DNA of 50,109 bases from Dehalococcoidia bacterium (GTDB lineage: Bacteria > Chloroflexota > Dehalococcoidia > CAUJGQ01): NCBI GenBank assembly GCA_035310145.1, contig DATGEL010000069.1, forward strand, positions 1-50,109, given 5' to 3'. Shown piece after piece: positions 17,075-25,914 of the stretch. The notes under the pieces are model-generated. The model did not search any database. It saw nothing but the letters and a program-made list of their open reading frames with translations, and was not told where the DNA came from. Position 1 is the stretch's first letter. The number at the start of each line of letters is the position of its first letter. The position numbers and the translations under genes are program-made.

Positions 17075-17781
17075 TCGGCCGGCGCGGGCGAGAACTGGCC
17101 GTGCTCGGCGCGCTGCTGATCTTCGGCGCCGCGCTGCTGGCCGCCTGCGGCTCGGAAGGATCGAGCTTGCTGCCGAGCCAGATCACGGATGGCGGCACGC
17201 TGTACGCGCAGAACTGCGCCGCCTGCCACGGGGAGCGCGGCCGCGGCGGTATCGCCGTCTCGCTGGACGATGCGTTGTATCAGCGGCTGACCTCGGACGA
17301 GACGCTGCGCCAGGTGATCGAGCGGGGCCGGCCAGGCAACCAGATGCCGGCCTACGGCAGCAACTTCGGCGGCACGCTGAGCGATCAACAGCTCGACGCG
17401 CTGGTGAGGGCGATCCGCGGCTTCGGCCCGCCGCAGGCCACGCCGCCCGCCGGCGCGCCGCGCCTTTCCGGGCAGAACCTGCCGGCGGGCGACGCGGCTC
17501 GCGGGCAGCAGGTCTACGCGGCGAGCTGCGCCCGCTGCCACGGCCAGCAGGGCGAAGGCGGCAGCGGCGGCGCGCTCAAGGCGCCGAACGCCCTGGCGCT
17601 GAGCAGCGACGCGCTCCTGCGGCGGGTGATCGTGACCGGCATCGCGCGGCGGGGCATGCCGGATTACGCAAACCTGGGCGGCGCCGCGCTAACCGATCAG
17701 CAGGTGAACGACCTGGTGGCCTTACTCGCCTCCTGGCGGGCCGGCGCACTGGCGACGCCGGCGCCGGGGGGCGCGCACTGA
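17071..17781 (+). CDS. Diheme cytochrome c lipoprotein
   Basis: 236 residues. A lipoprotein signal ends in LLAAC with C26 as the lipidated residue. Two cytochrome c domains follow: CAACH (C49-H53) with a likely Met ligand in GNQMPAYG, and CARCH (C153-H157) with a likely Met in RRGMPDY. It is anchored outside the membrane and placed between oxidase and quinol-oxidising subunits, so it probably carries electrons between the two complexes, replacing a free cytochrome c. Its start overlaps the preceding stop. Confidence 0.88.
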   Translation: MIGRRGRELAVLGALLIFGAALLAACGSEGSSLLPSQITDGGTLYAQNCAACHGERGRGGIAVSLDDALYQRLTSDETLRQVIERGRPGNQMPAYGSNFGGTLSDQQLDALVRAIRGFGPPQATPPAGAPRLSGQNLPAGDAARGQQVYAASCARCHGQQGEGGSGGALKAPNALALSSDALLRRVIVTGIARRGMPDYANLGGAALTDQQVNDLVALLASWRAGALATPAPGGAH

Positions 17782-17839
17782 ATGCGGGCGCTGGCGGAGC
17801 GCCCGCATCATGGCCGGCGGGATGACGGAGGGGCGAGCG

Positions 17840-18367
17840 ATGACAGAGCAGGCCGGAGAGCCGAGGCCGCCGGGAGCCGCACGTGAAGCCGTCCTCTCCC
17901 GCCGCCGCCTGCTGACGCGGGTGGCCGTGGGCGGCGGCGGGCTGGTGGCGCTGGCGCTGGCCGTGCCCGTCGTCGGCTATCTGCTCGGGCCGTTGTTCGA
18001 CTCCACGCCCGCGACCTGGGCCGATCTCGGCCCCGTCGACAGCTTCCGCCAGGGCGAAACGCGCGAGGCCGAGCTGTCCGATCCGTCGTCGCTGCCCTGG
18101 GCGGGCGAGACGGCCCGCACGGCCGTTTGGGTGCGCCGCGGCTCCGGCAACGACTTCACGGCCTTCCAGGTGAACTGCACCCACCTGGGCTGCCCGGTGA
18201 ACTGGCTGCCCGAGGCGCAGCTCTTCCTCTGCCCCTGCCACGGCGGCGTCTACAACGGCGACGGCACGGTGGCCGGCGGGCCGCCGCCGCGCAGCCTCTT
18301 CACCTACGAGACACGGATTCGCGACGGGCGCCTACAGGCGCTGGTAAGCGGGCTGCAGACTGTATGA
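17840..18367 (+). CDS. Rieske iron-sulfur protein of the quinol oxidase (bc-type) complex
   Basis: 175 residues from the ATG at 17840, selected over in-frame ATGs at 17810 and 17822 because GGAGG sits 8 nt upstream. A twin-arginine-like signal (SRRRLLTRVAVGGGG) and one membrane helix precede the Rieske domain: C113-T-H115-L-G-C118 and C131-P-C133-H134-G-G, the bc1-type set with the extra disulfide pair C118-C133. It accepts an electron from quinol and passes it to a haem c. It lies directly before cytochrome b. Confidence 0.93.
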   Translation: MTEQAGEPRPPGAAREAVLSRRRLLTRVAVGGGGLVALALAVPVVGYLLGPLFDSTPATWADLGPVDSFRQGETREAELSDPSSLPWAGETARTAVWVRRGSGNDFTAFQVNCTHLGCPVNWLPEAQLFLCPCHGGVYNGDGTVAGGPPPRSLFTYETRIRDGRLQALVSGLQTV

Positions 18368-18404
18368 CGGCCGGGCAGAGCCGAGGCCGTGACGGGACGC
18401 ATAC

Positions 18405-19841
18405 GTGAAGCTGCTGATCGGAGCGTGGCGCTGGCTGGACGAGCGGCTGGGCTTCTCCAGCACGATCATGCCGGTCGTGCGCCATCCCGTGCCGCGCAGC
18501 GTCAACTGGTGGTACGTCACCGGCAGCGCCACGTTGATGGCCTTCATCTTGCAGGTCGTCACCGGCGTGGCGCTGGCGACGAACTACGTGCCAGCGCCCA
18601 GCAACGCCTACGACAGCCTGCATTTCATCACCAGCCAGGCCGAGTTCGGCAACATCCTGCGCGGCATGCACTTCTTCGGCGCCAGCGCGATGGTCGTGCT
18701 GGTGCTGATCCACATGACGCAGGTCTTCATGACCGGCTCCTACAAATTCCCGCGCGAGTTGAACTGGCTGAGCGGCGTGCTGCTGCTGGCGCTGACCCTG
18801 GCGATGGCCTTCACCGGCCAACTGTTGCGCTGGGATCAGAACGCTTTCTGGTCGACCGTGGTCGGCGCGGAGCAGGCGGCGCGCACGCCGATCATCGGCG
18901 GCATCCTGACGAAGCTGCTGATCGCGGGCAAGACCGTGGGCGGCGCGACGCTGACACGGTTCTTCGCGATCCACGTCTTTCTGATTCCGGCGCTGATCTT
19001 CGGCATGATTGGCCTGCATCTGTATCTCGCGATCCGTCACGGCGTCTCCGAGTGGCCGCGGGCGGGGCGGCCCGTGCACAAGGCGACGTATTTGCAGGAA
19101 TACGAGGAGGAACTGAAGCAGGGTGAGCCGTTCTTCCCGGACGCGGCCTGGAAGGACGCGGTCGTGATGCTGCTGGTCGTCGTCGCGATCATCGCGCTGG
19201 CGGCGATCTTCGGCCCGCCGCACCTGGGCAAGCCGGCCGATCCGACGATCGTGCAGGCGTATCCGCGGCCGGACTGGTACTTCGTCTGGTATTTCGCCGT
19301 GCTCGCGCTGAGCCCACCGTCGATCGAGAATCTGGTGATCCTTGGCTTTCCGCTGCTCGTCTTTCTCGGGCTGGCGCTGATTCCGCTGCTCTGGCCCACG
19401 GGCGAACGCAGCCTGCGCAGCCGGCCATGGGCGCCGGCCGTCGTCACCATTCCGGTGATTCTGGTCGTTGTGCTGAGCGTCGAGGGCTTCCGGGCACCAT
19501 GGTCGCCGAACTTCGCGGCGCTGGGCGCAAGCCCCTTGCCGGCCGCGGTGCAGACGCAACTCGACCCGGCGCGGCAGAAAGGGGCGCAGGTCTTCCAGTT
19601 TCGCGGCTGCCGCGCCTGCCATGCGATCGCTGGTTCAGGCGGGCACAAAGGCCCGGACCTGGGCGCGGTTGGGGATCGATTGACACCGGCGCAGCTCACC
19701 ACGCGCATCGCCGCGGGCGGAGGCGGCATGCCGGCCTACGCCGGCGTGCTCTCGCCCGCGGAGATGCAGGTTCTGGTTGATTTCCTGCAAGGACTGCGCT
19801 CGCCCAACCGGGAGCCGGCTGGCACACCGCTTGCGCCGTAG
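18405..19841 (+). CDS. Cytochrome b with fused C-terminal cytochrome c
   Basis: 478 residues from a GTG. The N-terminal 210 residues are cytochrome b6-like with paired haem ligands in GMHFFGASAMVVLVLIHM and AIHVFLIPALIFGMIGLH. Residues about 250-375 correspond to a subunit IV-like part containing the quinol-site PDWY signature (RPDWYFVWYF). A membrane helix then leads to a cytochrome c domain with CRACH (C402-H406) and Met in GGMPAYAG. A b-c fusion of this kind is known in several Gram-positive and Chloroflexota-like bc complexes. With the Rieske protein it makes the quinol:cytochrome c oxidoreductase. Confidence 0.93.
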   Translation: MKLLIGAWRWLDERLGFSSTIMPVVRHPVPRSVNWWYVTGSATLMAFILQVVTGVALATNYVPAPSNAYDSLHFITSQAEFGNILRGMHFFGASAMVVLVLIHMTQVFMTGSYKFPRELNWLSGVLLLALTLAMAFTGQLLRWDQNAFWSTVVGAEQAARTPIIGGILTKLLIAGKTVGGATLTRFFAIHVFLIPALIFGMIGLHLYLAIRHGVSEWPRAGRPVHKATYLQEYEEELKQGEPFFPDAAWKDAVVMLLVVVAIIALAAIFGPPHLGKPADPTIVQAYPRPDWYFVWYFAVLALSPPSIENLVILGFPLLVFLGLALIPLLWPTGERSLRSRPWAPAVVTIPVILVVVLSVEGFRAPWSPNFAALGASPLPAAVQTQLDPARQKGAQVFQFRGCRACHAIAGSGGHKGPDLGAVGDRLTPAQLTTRIAAGGGGMPAYAGVLSPAEMQVLVDFLQGLRSPNREPAGTPLAP

Positions 19842-19929
19842 TGCCCGCGCTCACGAGGCGTTCTCTGCTGCCGCTCAGGGAAACAAGGTTACAGGCGCTC
19901 CTGGTTGGGGTTTCCGCTTCGAGAATCTG

Positions 19930-20241
19930 CTAGGCGCGCTTGCGGGCAGGCCGCTTCGCCGCTGGCGCGGGCTTCTCTTCCATCCAGGCGCGCACTTCGT
20001 CGCGGCCGCGCATCTTGCGTACGGAGGCGCTGACGCCCGCCCGCTTGAAGGCGCCGCGCAGCGAGAGCACGAACTTTTGCGGATTTTCGTCCAGCTCTTC
20101 GTAGACGACGGCCTCTTCAGGGTTATCCAGCAGATGGCGGGCGTAGCCGTCGAAGAGATCCATACGTTGCCGGCGCACACCGGGTGTCTTCGGCTTGCGG
20201 GTATTCTTCGCCTCTTCTTTGGGCATCAGCCGCGTTCGCAC
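19930..20241 (-). CDS. Unknown small basic protein (103 aa)
   Basis: The GTG at 20241 has GGAGT 6 nt upstream; an in-frame ATG at 20226 would remove five residues. The N-terminus is Lys/Arg-rich (MPKEEAKNTRKPKTPGVRRQ). The middle reads MDLFDGYARHLLDNPEEAVVYEELDEN and LSLRGAFKRAGVSASVRKMRGRDEVRAWME (in parts), a compact alpha/beta fold with a possible nucleic-acid-binding surface, and the tail is again Lys/Arg/Pro-rich. No known family recognised. It lies downstream of a structured RNA and another short open frame. Confidence 0.65.
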   Translation of the reverse strand: MRTRLMPKEEAKNTRKPKTPGVRRQRMDLFDGYARHLLDNPEEAVVYEELDENPQKFVLSLRGAFKRAGVSASVRKMRGRDEVRAWMEEKPAPAAKRPARKRA

Positions 20242-20275
20242 GTCAGCACTCCTATGGCAGAATCGCTCTTTCCGC

Positions 20276-20452
20276 TCATCGCTCCACGAAGTAAGCGTGA
20301 TCGATTCTGTTGTACCGCATCTCCGCGCATACGGTAAACCAGTCGTCGGAGAATTGCGTGCGAATTTGCGGAGTTGCGCTGAGGATCGCGGTGGCAAAGG
20401 CAGCGCGTGCGGCGGCATCGGCCGGCCGCTGTGGGCGCGGGGTGAGCGGCAT
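20276..20452 (-). CDS. Possible small protein (58 aa)
   Basis: An open frame from the ATG at 20452 to the TGA at 20276, 34 nt before the next gene's start. It contains RAAFATAILSATPQIRTQF and SDDWFTVCAEMRYNRIDHAYF, which look protein-like (aromatic and charged residues well spread). There is no clear ribosome-binding site, and a terminator stands 18 nt upstream, so expression depends on read-through. Kept at low confidence. Confidence 0.4.
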   Translation of the reverse strand: MPLTPRPQRPADAAARAAFATAILSATPQIRTQFSDDWFTVCAEMRYNRIDHAYFVER

Positions 20453-20469
20453 GCGTATAGTTGGCGCCG

Positions 20470-20502
20470 GCAAGAAGAAACCCACCGACGGTTGCCGGTG
20501 GG
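20470..20502 (-). terminator. Intrinsic terminator of the structured RNA
   Basis: Read on the minus strand: CCCACCG ... CGGTGGG, 7-bp stem with 8-nt loop, followed by TTTCTTCTT. It lies about 260 nt downstream of a good promoter on the same strand. Confidence 0.7.
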
Positions 20503-20632
20503 CTCAGTGTAGGCTGTGAAGTTATCGCGTTGTTCAGATGATCCCGGCTTACCTGGCGGGAGTACCGCCTGTATCTGCGCTACGCGGCCTATTCCGCCGC
20601 GAGGACCGTTCCTTAACGCGCTGGCAGCCAGG

Positions 20633-20713
20633 TCATCCTCCAGCGATTGCCCCCCTCGGGGCTGACCTGTCCACCATCCAGACTCCGTAGCGGGAGTGGA
20701 GACGTACTCGCAT
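20633..20713 (-). CDS. Candidate leader peptide (26 aa) with overlapping 7-aa frame
   Basis: AGGAGG, 6 nt, ATG gives an ideal start. The 26-residue frame begins MRVRLHSRYGVWMVDR and ends in a TGA that overlaps an ATG (ATGA) opening MTWLPAR and stop at 20613. The second ATG also has GGAGG just upstream. Such coupled mini-frames ahead of a terminator resemble leader peptides in attenuation. Arg is frequent, but no run of one regulatory amino acid stands out. Chance occurrence cannot be excluded. Confidence 0.3.
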   Translation of the reverse strand: MRVRLHSRYGVWMVDRSAPRGAIAGG

Positions 20714-20766
20714 ACGGTTCCTCCTACTGCCCTGTGGTAGCCGCCTGGTGGGGCGGCTGTACCACC

Positions 20767-20794
20767 ACTATAGACGCTCCGCGGCGCACCGCAA
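20767..20794 (-). promoter_or_regulatory. Sigma-70-type promoter of the structured RNA
   Basis: On the minus strand: TTGCGG (20794-20789), 16-bp spacer, TATAGT (20772-20767). The expected start is the A at about 20760. Confidence 0.6.
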
Positions 20795-20914
20795 CCCGTT
20801 GCAGACGCGTGCAACCGCTGACAGGGGCGCAGAGAACGAGAGAAGGCGGCATATCGCCCGCGTACGCACGCACGCTCTTGCATTCATTCGTACGAACTTA
20901 TGCGCGGCTTGCCC

Positions 20915-21619
20915 CTAAGCGCGGCCCGCCGCGAAAACGGCCGCCTCCAGCGCCTTCACCACCGCATCCGCGCTCGCTTCCGGCGGGAAATCGCAGGGGG
21001 CGCCGATGTGGACTGCCGCACGGCCGCGCCACGGCAGCCGCCGGCCTTCGCCCATGCCGCGCCGCAGTATCTCGACGCGCAGCGGCACGACCGGCACGGG
21101 CGCAGCCGTGGCCAGCACGCCGATGCCGTGGCGGAAGGGCTGCATCGGCCCGCCGACCGTCAGCCGGCCCTCGGGATAGAGCAGCACCGACCAGCCGCGT
21201 TCCAGCAGCCAGCGGCAGTACTCGATGCTGCGCGCAGTGCCGCCGCCCCGGGCCACGGGAAAGGCATTGCCCAGCAAGGCCGCCAGCATGCCCCGGCCGC
21301 GGCGCTTGAAGATCGTGTCGGCCGCGGCGGCGATCGCCAGCCGCCGGCGGCGCGCGGCCGGCAGCGCCGCCAGGATCAGGGCATTGTCGAGATGGCTGCA
21401 GTGATTGGCGACGATCACGCAGGCGCCGAGCCCTTCGAACTGCTCCGCGCCGCTCATGTCGATGCGGTAGAGCAGTCGCAGCGCCGGGAAGATGACGAGG
21501 CGCAGCAGGGCGCCGCGCAGACGGCAGACCGGCCACCACAGCGGCCAGCGCAGGTGGCGCGGCTGTTGCGGCGGTGGCAGGGCGGAAGCCGGCGGCGCTA
21601 CGCCAGCTTCCCGTGGCAC
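20915..21619 (-). CDS. 1-acyl-sn-glycerol-3-phosphate acyltransferase (PlsC-like)
   Basis: 234 residues if the GTG at 21619 is the start, overlapping the secA end by 22 nt; an ATG at 21457 would give 180 residues but lose the N-terminal amphipathic and hydrophobic segment ([18 protein letters not shown]) usual in the family. The acyltransferase motif I NHCSHLD (H-x4-D) and motif [14 protein letters not shown] are clear. The enzyme would acylate lysophosphatidic acid or a related acceptor at the inner membrane face. The start remains uncertain. Confidence 0.8.
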   Translation of the reverse strand: MPREAGVAPPASALPPPQQPRHLRWPLWWPVCRLRGALLRLVIFPALRLLYRIDMSGAEQFEGLGACVIVANHCSHLDNALILAALPAARRRRLAIAAAADTIFKRRGRGMLAALLGNAFPVARGGGTARSIEYCRWLLERGWSVLLYPEGRLTVGGPMQPFRHGIGVLATAAPVPVVPLRVEILRRGMGEGRRLPWRGRAAVHIGAPCDFPPEASADAVVKALEAAVFAAGRA

Positions 21620-24378
21620 TTCTTGTACTTCATGCCGCTGCCGCAGTAGCAGGGCTCGTTGCGGCCGGGCATTTTCGTGGCAACCAGCGCCGGCGCGGGC
21701 TTGCCTGCGGCGCCGTTCCGTGCCCCGTTGCCGTTGCCGTTCGCCACGGGCGCCTCGCGGTTCTCGCGCAGGCGCGGCGCGGGGCGGGTGACGGACGGCG
21801 GCGGCGCCGCGGCCTCTTCGGCGGCGGGCAAAGCGCCGTTGGCGGCGCCCGCGGCGAGGGCCTGCTGCTCGGCGCTGGCCTGGGGCGGCGGCGGGCCCTG
21901 GCGGAGCGTGAGCTGCTGGTGGAAGATGTTGCGAGCAACCAAATTGCGGATATTGCCCTTCAGCTGATCGAACATGTCGTGGCCCTCCCGCTTGTACATC
22001 ACGAGCGGGTCGTTCTGGCCGTAGGCCTGCAGGCCGATGCCCTCGCGCATCTCCTCCATCGCGGTCAGATGCTCCACCCAGAGCACGTCGATCGTCTGCA
22101 GCAGCACCTGCCGCTCCACGAAGCCGAAGGGATCGTCGCCGAAGGGCGCGATGCCTTTGGCCGGCTCGAACTCGGCGATCTTGCGATCGTAGGCCGCATG
22201 CGCGATCTCCTGCACGTGCTCGCGCATCTGCTCGGGCGTCATCTCCAGCAGCGTGTCTTCGCTGAGGCTCGCGGGCAGCGGCATGATCGCCGTGAGCTGC
22301 GCCAGCATGCTGGCCAGGTCCCACTCGTCCTGCGGCCGGCCCTCGACGTGGGCGCTGACCACGGCGGCAAGCTCCTCGTCCACCATTTGCCGCACGTTGG
22401 CGCGCATGTCGCCGCCTTCGAGGATCTTCTGGCGCTCCTCGTAGATCACTTTGCGGTGCATGTTCATCACGTCGTCGTACTCGACCACATGCTTGCGGAT
22501 GTCGAAGTTGTAGCCCTCGACCTTCTGCTGCGCGGTGGAGATCGCCTTGGTCACCCAGGAGTGCTCGATCGGCGTCTGGTCGTCCATGCCGAGCTTGGTC
22601 ATCATGCCCGGCAGCCACTCCGGCGCGAAGCGACGCATCACGTCGTCTTCGAAGGAGACATAGAAGCGCGAGCTGCCGGGGTCGCCCTGGCGACCGGCAC
22701 GGCCGCGCAACTGGTTGTCGATGCGTCGCGACTCGTGGCGCTCGGTGCCGATAATGTGCAGACCGCCCAAACCCACGACCTGCTCGTGCTCGGCGGTCCA
22801 CTCCTGCGGGTCGCGGTCCTCCGGCTCGCCGCCGAGGATGATGTCGGTGCCGCGGCCCGCCATGTTCGTCGCGATGGTCACCGCGCCCCGCCGGCCGGCC
22901 TGCGCCACGATCGCCGCCTCGCGCTCATGCTGCTTGGCGTTCAGCACTTCGAGCTTGACGCCGCGCCGGCTCAACAGCTCCGCCAGGTACTCGGACTTCT
23001 CGATCGAGACCGTGCCGACGAGCACCGGCTGTCCCACCGCGTGCCGCTCGATCACGTCTTCGACCACGGCGTTGAACTTGCCCTCTTCCGTGCGGTAAAC
23101 GAGGTCGCCGGCGTCTTCGCGGACCATGGGCATATTCGTCGGGATCGCCACGACTTCGAGCTTGTAGATCTTGTCGAACTCTTCGGCCTCCGTCAGCGCC
23201 GTGCCGGTCATACCCGCAAGCTTCTCGTAGAGGCGGAAGTAGTTCTGCAGCGTGATCGTGGCGTAGGTCACGCTTTCGTTCTGAATCTTGACCCGTTCTT
23301 TTGCCTCGACCGCCTGATGCAGGCCGTCGGACCAGCGCCGGCCATACATCAAGCGCCCGGTGAAGTCATCAACGATGATGATCTCGCCGTCTTTAACCAC
23401 GTAGTCGCGGTCGCGCTGGAAGATGATCTGCGCCTTCAGCGCCGCGTCGAGAAAGCGGGTGAGCTTGTAGTTTTCGGCGGAGTAGATATTGTCGATGCCG
23501 AGGCCGTGCTCGACCTTCTCGACGCCGGCATCGGTCAGCGTCACGACCTTCTGCTTCTCATCAACTTCATAATCTTCTTCGTGGCGCAGCGTGGGCACGA
23601 TGCGGGCGAAGGCCTGGTAGATGCCGACGTTCTCTTCCGCCGGGCCGCTGATGATCAGCGGCGTGCGCGCTTCGTCGATCAGGATGCTGTCGACCTCGTC
23701 CACGATCGCGTAGTACAGCTCGCGCTGCACGCAGTCGTCGAGGCTGCGGGCCATGTTGTCACGCAGGTAGTCGAAGCCGAACTCGTGGTTGGTGCCGTAG
23801 AGCACGTCGGCCCGATACGCGTCGCGACGCTGGCAGGGCACGAGATACTCGGCGTTGGGCACGTCGGAGACCTTCTCCTGCGCCACGAGGAAGGCCGATT
23901 CGTGTTGCAGCACACCGACGCTGAGACCGAGCCGGGTGAAGATCTGGCCGGGGCCCATATACTGCGGGCCGCGCTTGGCCAGGTAGTCGTTGACGGTGAC
24001 GAGGTGGGCGCCGCGGCCGGCCAGCGCGTTGAGGTAGAGCGGCAGCGAGGCGACGAGCGTCTTGCCCTCGCCCGTCTTCATCTCCGCGACCTTGCCCTGG
24101 TGCAGCACGATGCCGCCCACGAGCTGCACGTCGAAGTGACGGCGGCCGGTCCAGCGGCGTGAGGCCTCGCGCACCACGGCGAAGGCTTCAGGCAGCAGAT
24201 CGTCGAGCGTTTCGCCTTCGTCGAGCCGGGCGCGGAACTCCTCGGTCTTGGCGCGCAGATCGTCGTCTGCAAGCGCCATCAGCTCCGGCTCAAGCTCGTT
24301 GATCTCGTCCACGATCGGCTGGAGCCGTTTCAGCTCCTTCTCGTTGGGATCGCCGATCAGTTTGTTCAACCACTTCAT
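21598..24378 (-). CDS. secA: Protein translocase ATPase SecA
   Basis: 926 residues from the ATG at 24378 ([16 protein letters not shown]); an ATG at 24387 is also possible. Features in order: Walker A MKTGEGKT (100-107), the preprotein cross-linking domain, the second nucleotide-binding fold with NMAGRGTDI, the helical scaffold and wing, a disordered Ala/Pro/Asn-rich linker, and the C-terminal zinc-binding tail C-x-C-x-SGxKYKKCHG. The motor drives secreted proteins through SecYEG, including the many exported proteins in this window. A 292-nt gap upstream contains composite palindromes. Confidence 0.97.
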   Translation of the reverse strand: MKWLNKLIGDPNEKELKRLQPIVDEINELEPELMALADDDLRAKTEEFRARLDEGETLDDLLPEAFAVVREASRRWTGRRHFDVQLVGGIVLHQGKVAEMKTGEGKTLVASLPLYLNALAGRGAHLVTVNDYLAKRGPQYMGPGQIFTRLGLSVGVLQHESAFLVAQEKVSDVPNAEYLVPCQRRDAYRADVLYGTNHEFGFDYLRDNMARSLDDCVQRELYYAIVDEVDSILIDEARTPLIISGPAEENVGIYQAFARIVPTLRHEEDYEVDEKQKVVTLTDAGVEKVEHGLGIDNIYSAENYKLTRFLDAALKAQIIFQRDRDYVVKDGEIIIVDDFTGRLMYGRRWSDGLHQAVEAKERVKIQNESVTYATITLQNYFRLYEKLAGMTGTALTEAEEFDKIYKLEVVAIPTNMPMVREDAGDLVYRTEEGKFNAVVEDVIERHAVGQPVLVGTVSIEKSEYLAELLSRRGVKLEVLNAKQHEREAAIVAQAGRRGAVTIATNMAGRGTDIILGGEPEDRDPQEWTAEHEQVVGLGGLHIIGTERHESRRIDNQLRGRAGRQGDPGSSRFYVSFEDDVMRRFAPEWLPGMMTKLGMDDQTPIEHSWVTKAISTAQQKVEGYNFDIRKHVVEYDDVMNMHRKVIYEERQKILEGGDMRANVRQMVDEELAAVVSAHVEGRPQDEWDLASMLAQLTAIMPLPASLSEDTLLEMTPEQMREHVQEIAHAAYDRKIAEFEPAKGIAPFGDDPFGFVERQVLLQTIDVLWVEHLTAMEEMREGIGLQAYGQNDPLVMYKREGHDMFDQLKGNIRNLVARNIFHQQLTLRQGPPPPQASAEQQALAAGAANGALPAAEEAAAPPPSVTRPAPRLRENREAPVANGNGNGARNGAAGKPAPALVATKMPGRNEPCYCGSGMKYKKCHGKLA

Positions 24379-24537
24379 GGGGTCCATCCTGGGTGCGCGG
24401 CTGGCGACGTAGGCAGCCGGCAAGCCGCGAGAACGATACAGCGCTGCGCCGAACCGCCGGCGTGGGGCACAGCAAAGCGGGCGCCATGCCGCGCGTCACA
24501 ATAAGGATACACCAGCGCCTGCGGTTACGGGCGCGGC

Positions 24538-24663
24538 CCCCATCCCCCGGCCCCTTCCCCCAATTCTAGGGGAAGGGGAGATCTCAGTTCGGATGATTGA
24601 GGCTGAAGGCGCGGCTGAGCAGCTCCCCTCTCCATGGCATGGAGAGGGGCCGGGGGTGAGGCC
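24538..24663. repeat. Composite palindromic repeat, copy 2
   Basis: Two palindromes joined by 46 nt: CCCCTTCCCC ... GGGGAAGGGG (24551-24578, containing AATTCTAGG in the loop) and CCCCTCTCCATG-G-CATGGAGAGGGG (24625-24649), followed by CCGGGGGTGAGG. It fills most of the intergenic space between prs and secA, both on the minus strand, and could act as terminator or mRNA-processing site for prs. Confidence 0.75.
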
Positions 24664-24669
24664 ACGCGC

Positions 24670-25629
24670 TCAGGGCGCCAGGGGCACCGGCTTGAACAGG
24701 TCGCCGACGGACTGGCCGGTGTGGATGTTGTGGATCGCGCGGGCCAGCAGCGGCGCCAGCGACAGCACCTTGATCTTCTCGCGTTGCTTCTCCTCGGGCA
24801 GCGGCAGCGTGTCCGTGATCACCAGCTCCTGCAAGGGGCTGGCCTGAATGCGCTCCACCGCGTTGCCGGAGAGCACGCCGTGTGTGACGCCGGCGTAGAT
24901 CGCGCGGGCGCCGCGCTCGTGCAGGGCGCAGACCGCCTGGAGCAGGGTGCCGCCGGTGAGCACTTCGTCGTCGATGATGATCGCGGTCCGGTCCTTGACC
25001 TCGCCGATCACGGTCATGATCTCGGCGTTCTCGTCGTTGCTCACCCGGCGCTTCTCCATCACGGCCAGCGGTGCGTCGAGCCGCGCCGCGACGTTGCGCG
25101 CCCGCTTGGAGGCGCCGAGGTCGCTGGCGACGACCACCGGATCGGGCAGGTGTAGCCGCTCGTAGTAATCCACCAGCGTGTACAAGCCGGTCAGCTCGTC
25201 CACCGGCACATTGAAGAAGCCCTGAATCTGGCCGGCGTGCAAATCGACCGTGAGCAGGCGGTCGGCGCCGGCCACTTCGAGGAAGTTGGCGATCAGCCGC
25301 GCCGTGATCGGCACGCGCGGCTGGTCCTTCTTGTCGCTACGGCCGTAGGCGTAGTAGGGCATCACCACGGTAATGCGGCCGGCCGACGCCCGCTTGAAGG
25401 CGTCGATCATAATGAACAGCTCCAGCAGGTGGTCGCTGACCGGCGCGGCCGCGGGTTGGACCACGACGACGTCGCGCTCACGCACGTTCTCCTGGATCTG
25501 CACGAAGATGTTGTCGTTGCTGAACTTGTAGACGGCGACGCGGCCCAGCGGCCGGCCCAGGTGGTCGCAGATCGCTCGCGCCAGCGCCTCATGAGCGTTG
25601 CCCGAGAAGATACTGAGCTCCTGGTACAC
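24670..25629 (-). CDS. prs: Ribose-phosphate pyrophosphokinase
   Basis: 319 residues from the GTG at 25629, chosen because AAGGGGG lies 6 nt upstream and the protein then has the usual family length; another GTG at 25668 is weaker. Motifs: LSIFSGNAHEALARAICDHLG, PYYAYGRSDKK, TVDLHAGQIQGFFNVPVDEL, EKRR catalytic loop and the PRPP loop IIIDDEVLTGGTL. The glutamate after the two loop aspartates differs from the usual hydrophobic residue. The enzyme makes PRPP from ribose-5-phosphate and ATP for nucleotide and amino acid synthesis. Confidence 0.94.
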   Translation of the reverse strand: MYQELSIFSGNAHEALARAICDHLGRPLGRVAVYKFSNDNIFVQIQENVRERDVVVVQPAAAPVSDHLLELFIMIDAFKRASAGRITVVMPYYAYGRSDKKDQPRVPITARLIANFLEVAGADRLLTVDLHAGQIQGFFNVPVDELTGLYTLVDYYERLHLPDPVVVASDLGASKRARNVAARLDAPLAVMEKRRVSNDENAEIMTVIGEVKDRTAIIIDDEVLTGGTLLQAVCALHERGARAIYAGVTHGVLSGNAVERIQASPLQELVITDTLPLPEEKQREKIKVLSLAPLLARAIHNIHTGQSVGDLFKPVPLAP

Positions 25630-25792
25630 CGCGTCCCCCTTCGCGTGGCTCGCGGGCGGCGCCGGCACGCGGCCACAACCGCTCGCACTTTCCGGCGCAT
25701 TTCAGTGTCACCCATGCCCCGATTAGGGGCTAGAGGTCGGCGGGTGCTTCGCCCGCGGCCGTGCCGTGCGATCGCCACCGCGCCGCCGTTCG

Positions 25793-25822
25793 TTGACGCA
25801 TTTCAACGGCCGTCCGTACCAT
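25793..25822 (+). promoter_or_regulatory. Promoter of the aspartate-tailed protein gene
   Basis: TTGACG (25793-25798), 18-bp spacer, TACCAT (25817-25822). The start would be near 25829, giving a leader of about 85 nt. Confidence 0.55.
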
Positions 25823-25914
25823 CGATCGCAGAGAGCGCGACGCGCCCGGCCACCGGGCCGCAGGCAGATCGTCGCGGGATTCTTCACCGGTTTTGGGCAA
25901 AGGACTCGGTCATC

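Larger units (their letters stand above)
20470..20760 (-). ncRNA. Structured RNA of about 290 nt, class unknown
   Basis: The unit starts 6-7 nt after a TATAGT -10 box and ends in an intrinsic terminator. A 5'-terminal hairpin AGCCGCC-CCACCA-GGCGGCT opens it, and other self-complementary blocks follow (for example GGCGG...CCGCC around 20535-20605). I looked for and did not find the conserved cores of tmRNA, RNase P RNA, SRP RNA, 6S RNA, T-box or the common riboswitches. It may be an independent small RNA or an attenuated leader of the two small genes downstream. It also holds two overlapping mini open frames with a strong Shine-Dalgarno sequence. Confidence 0.5.

Noticed and set aside
20470-20760. 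tmRNA, RNase P RNA, SRP RNA or 6S RNA
   Set aside because: The hallmark cores (tRNA-like ends and tag frame, P4 elements, the SRP apical GGAAG loop, the long 6S bulged rod) are not visible, and the 5' end folds on itself instead of pairing with the 3' end.
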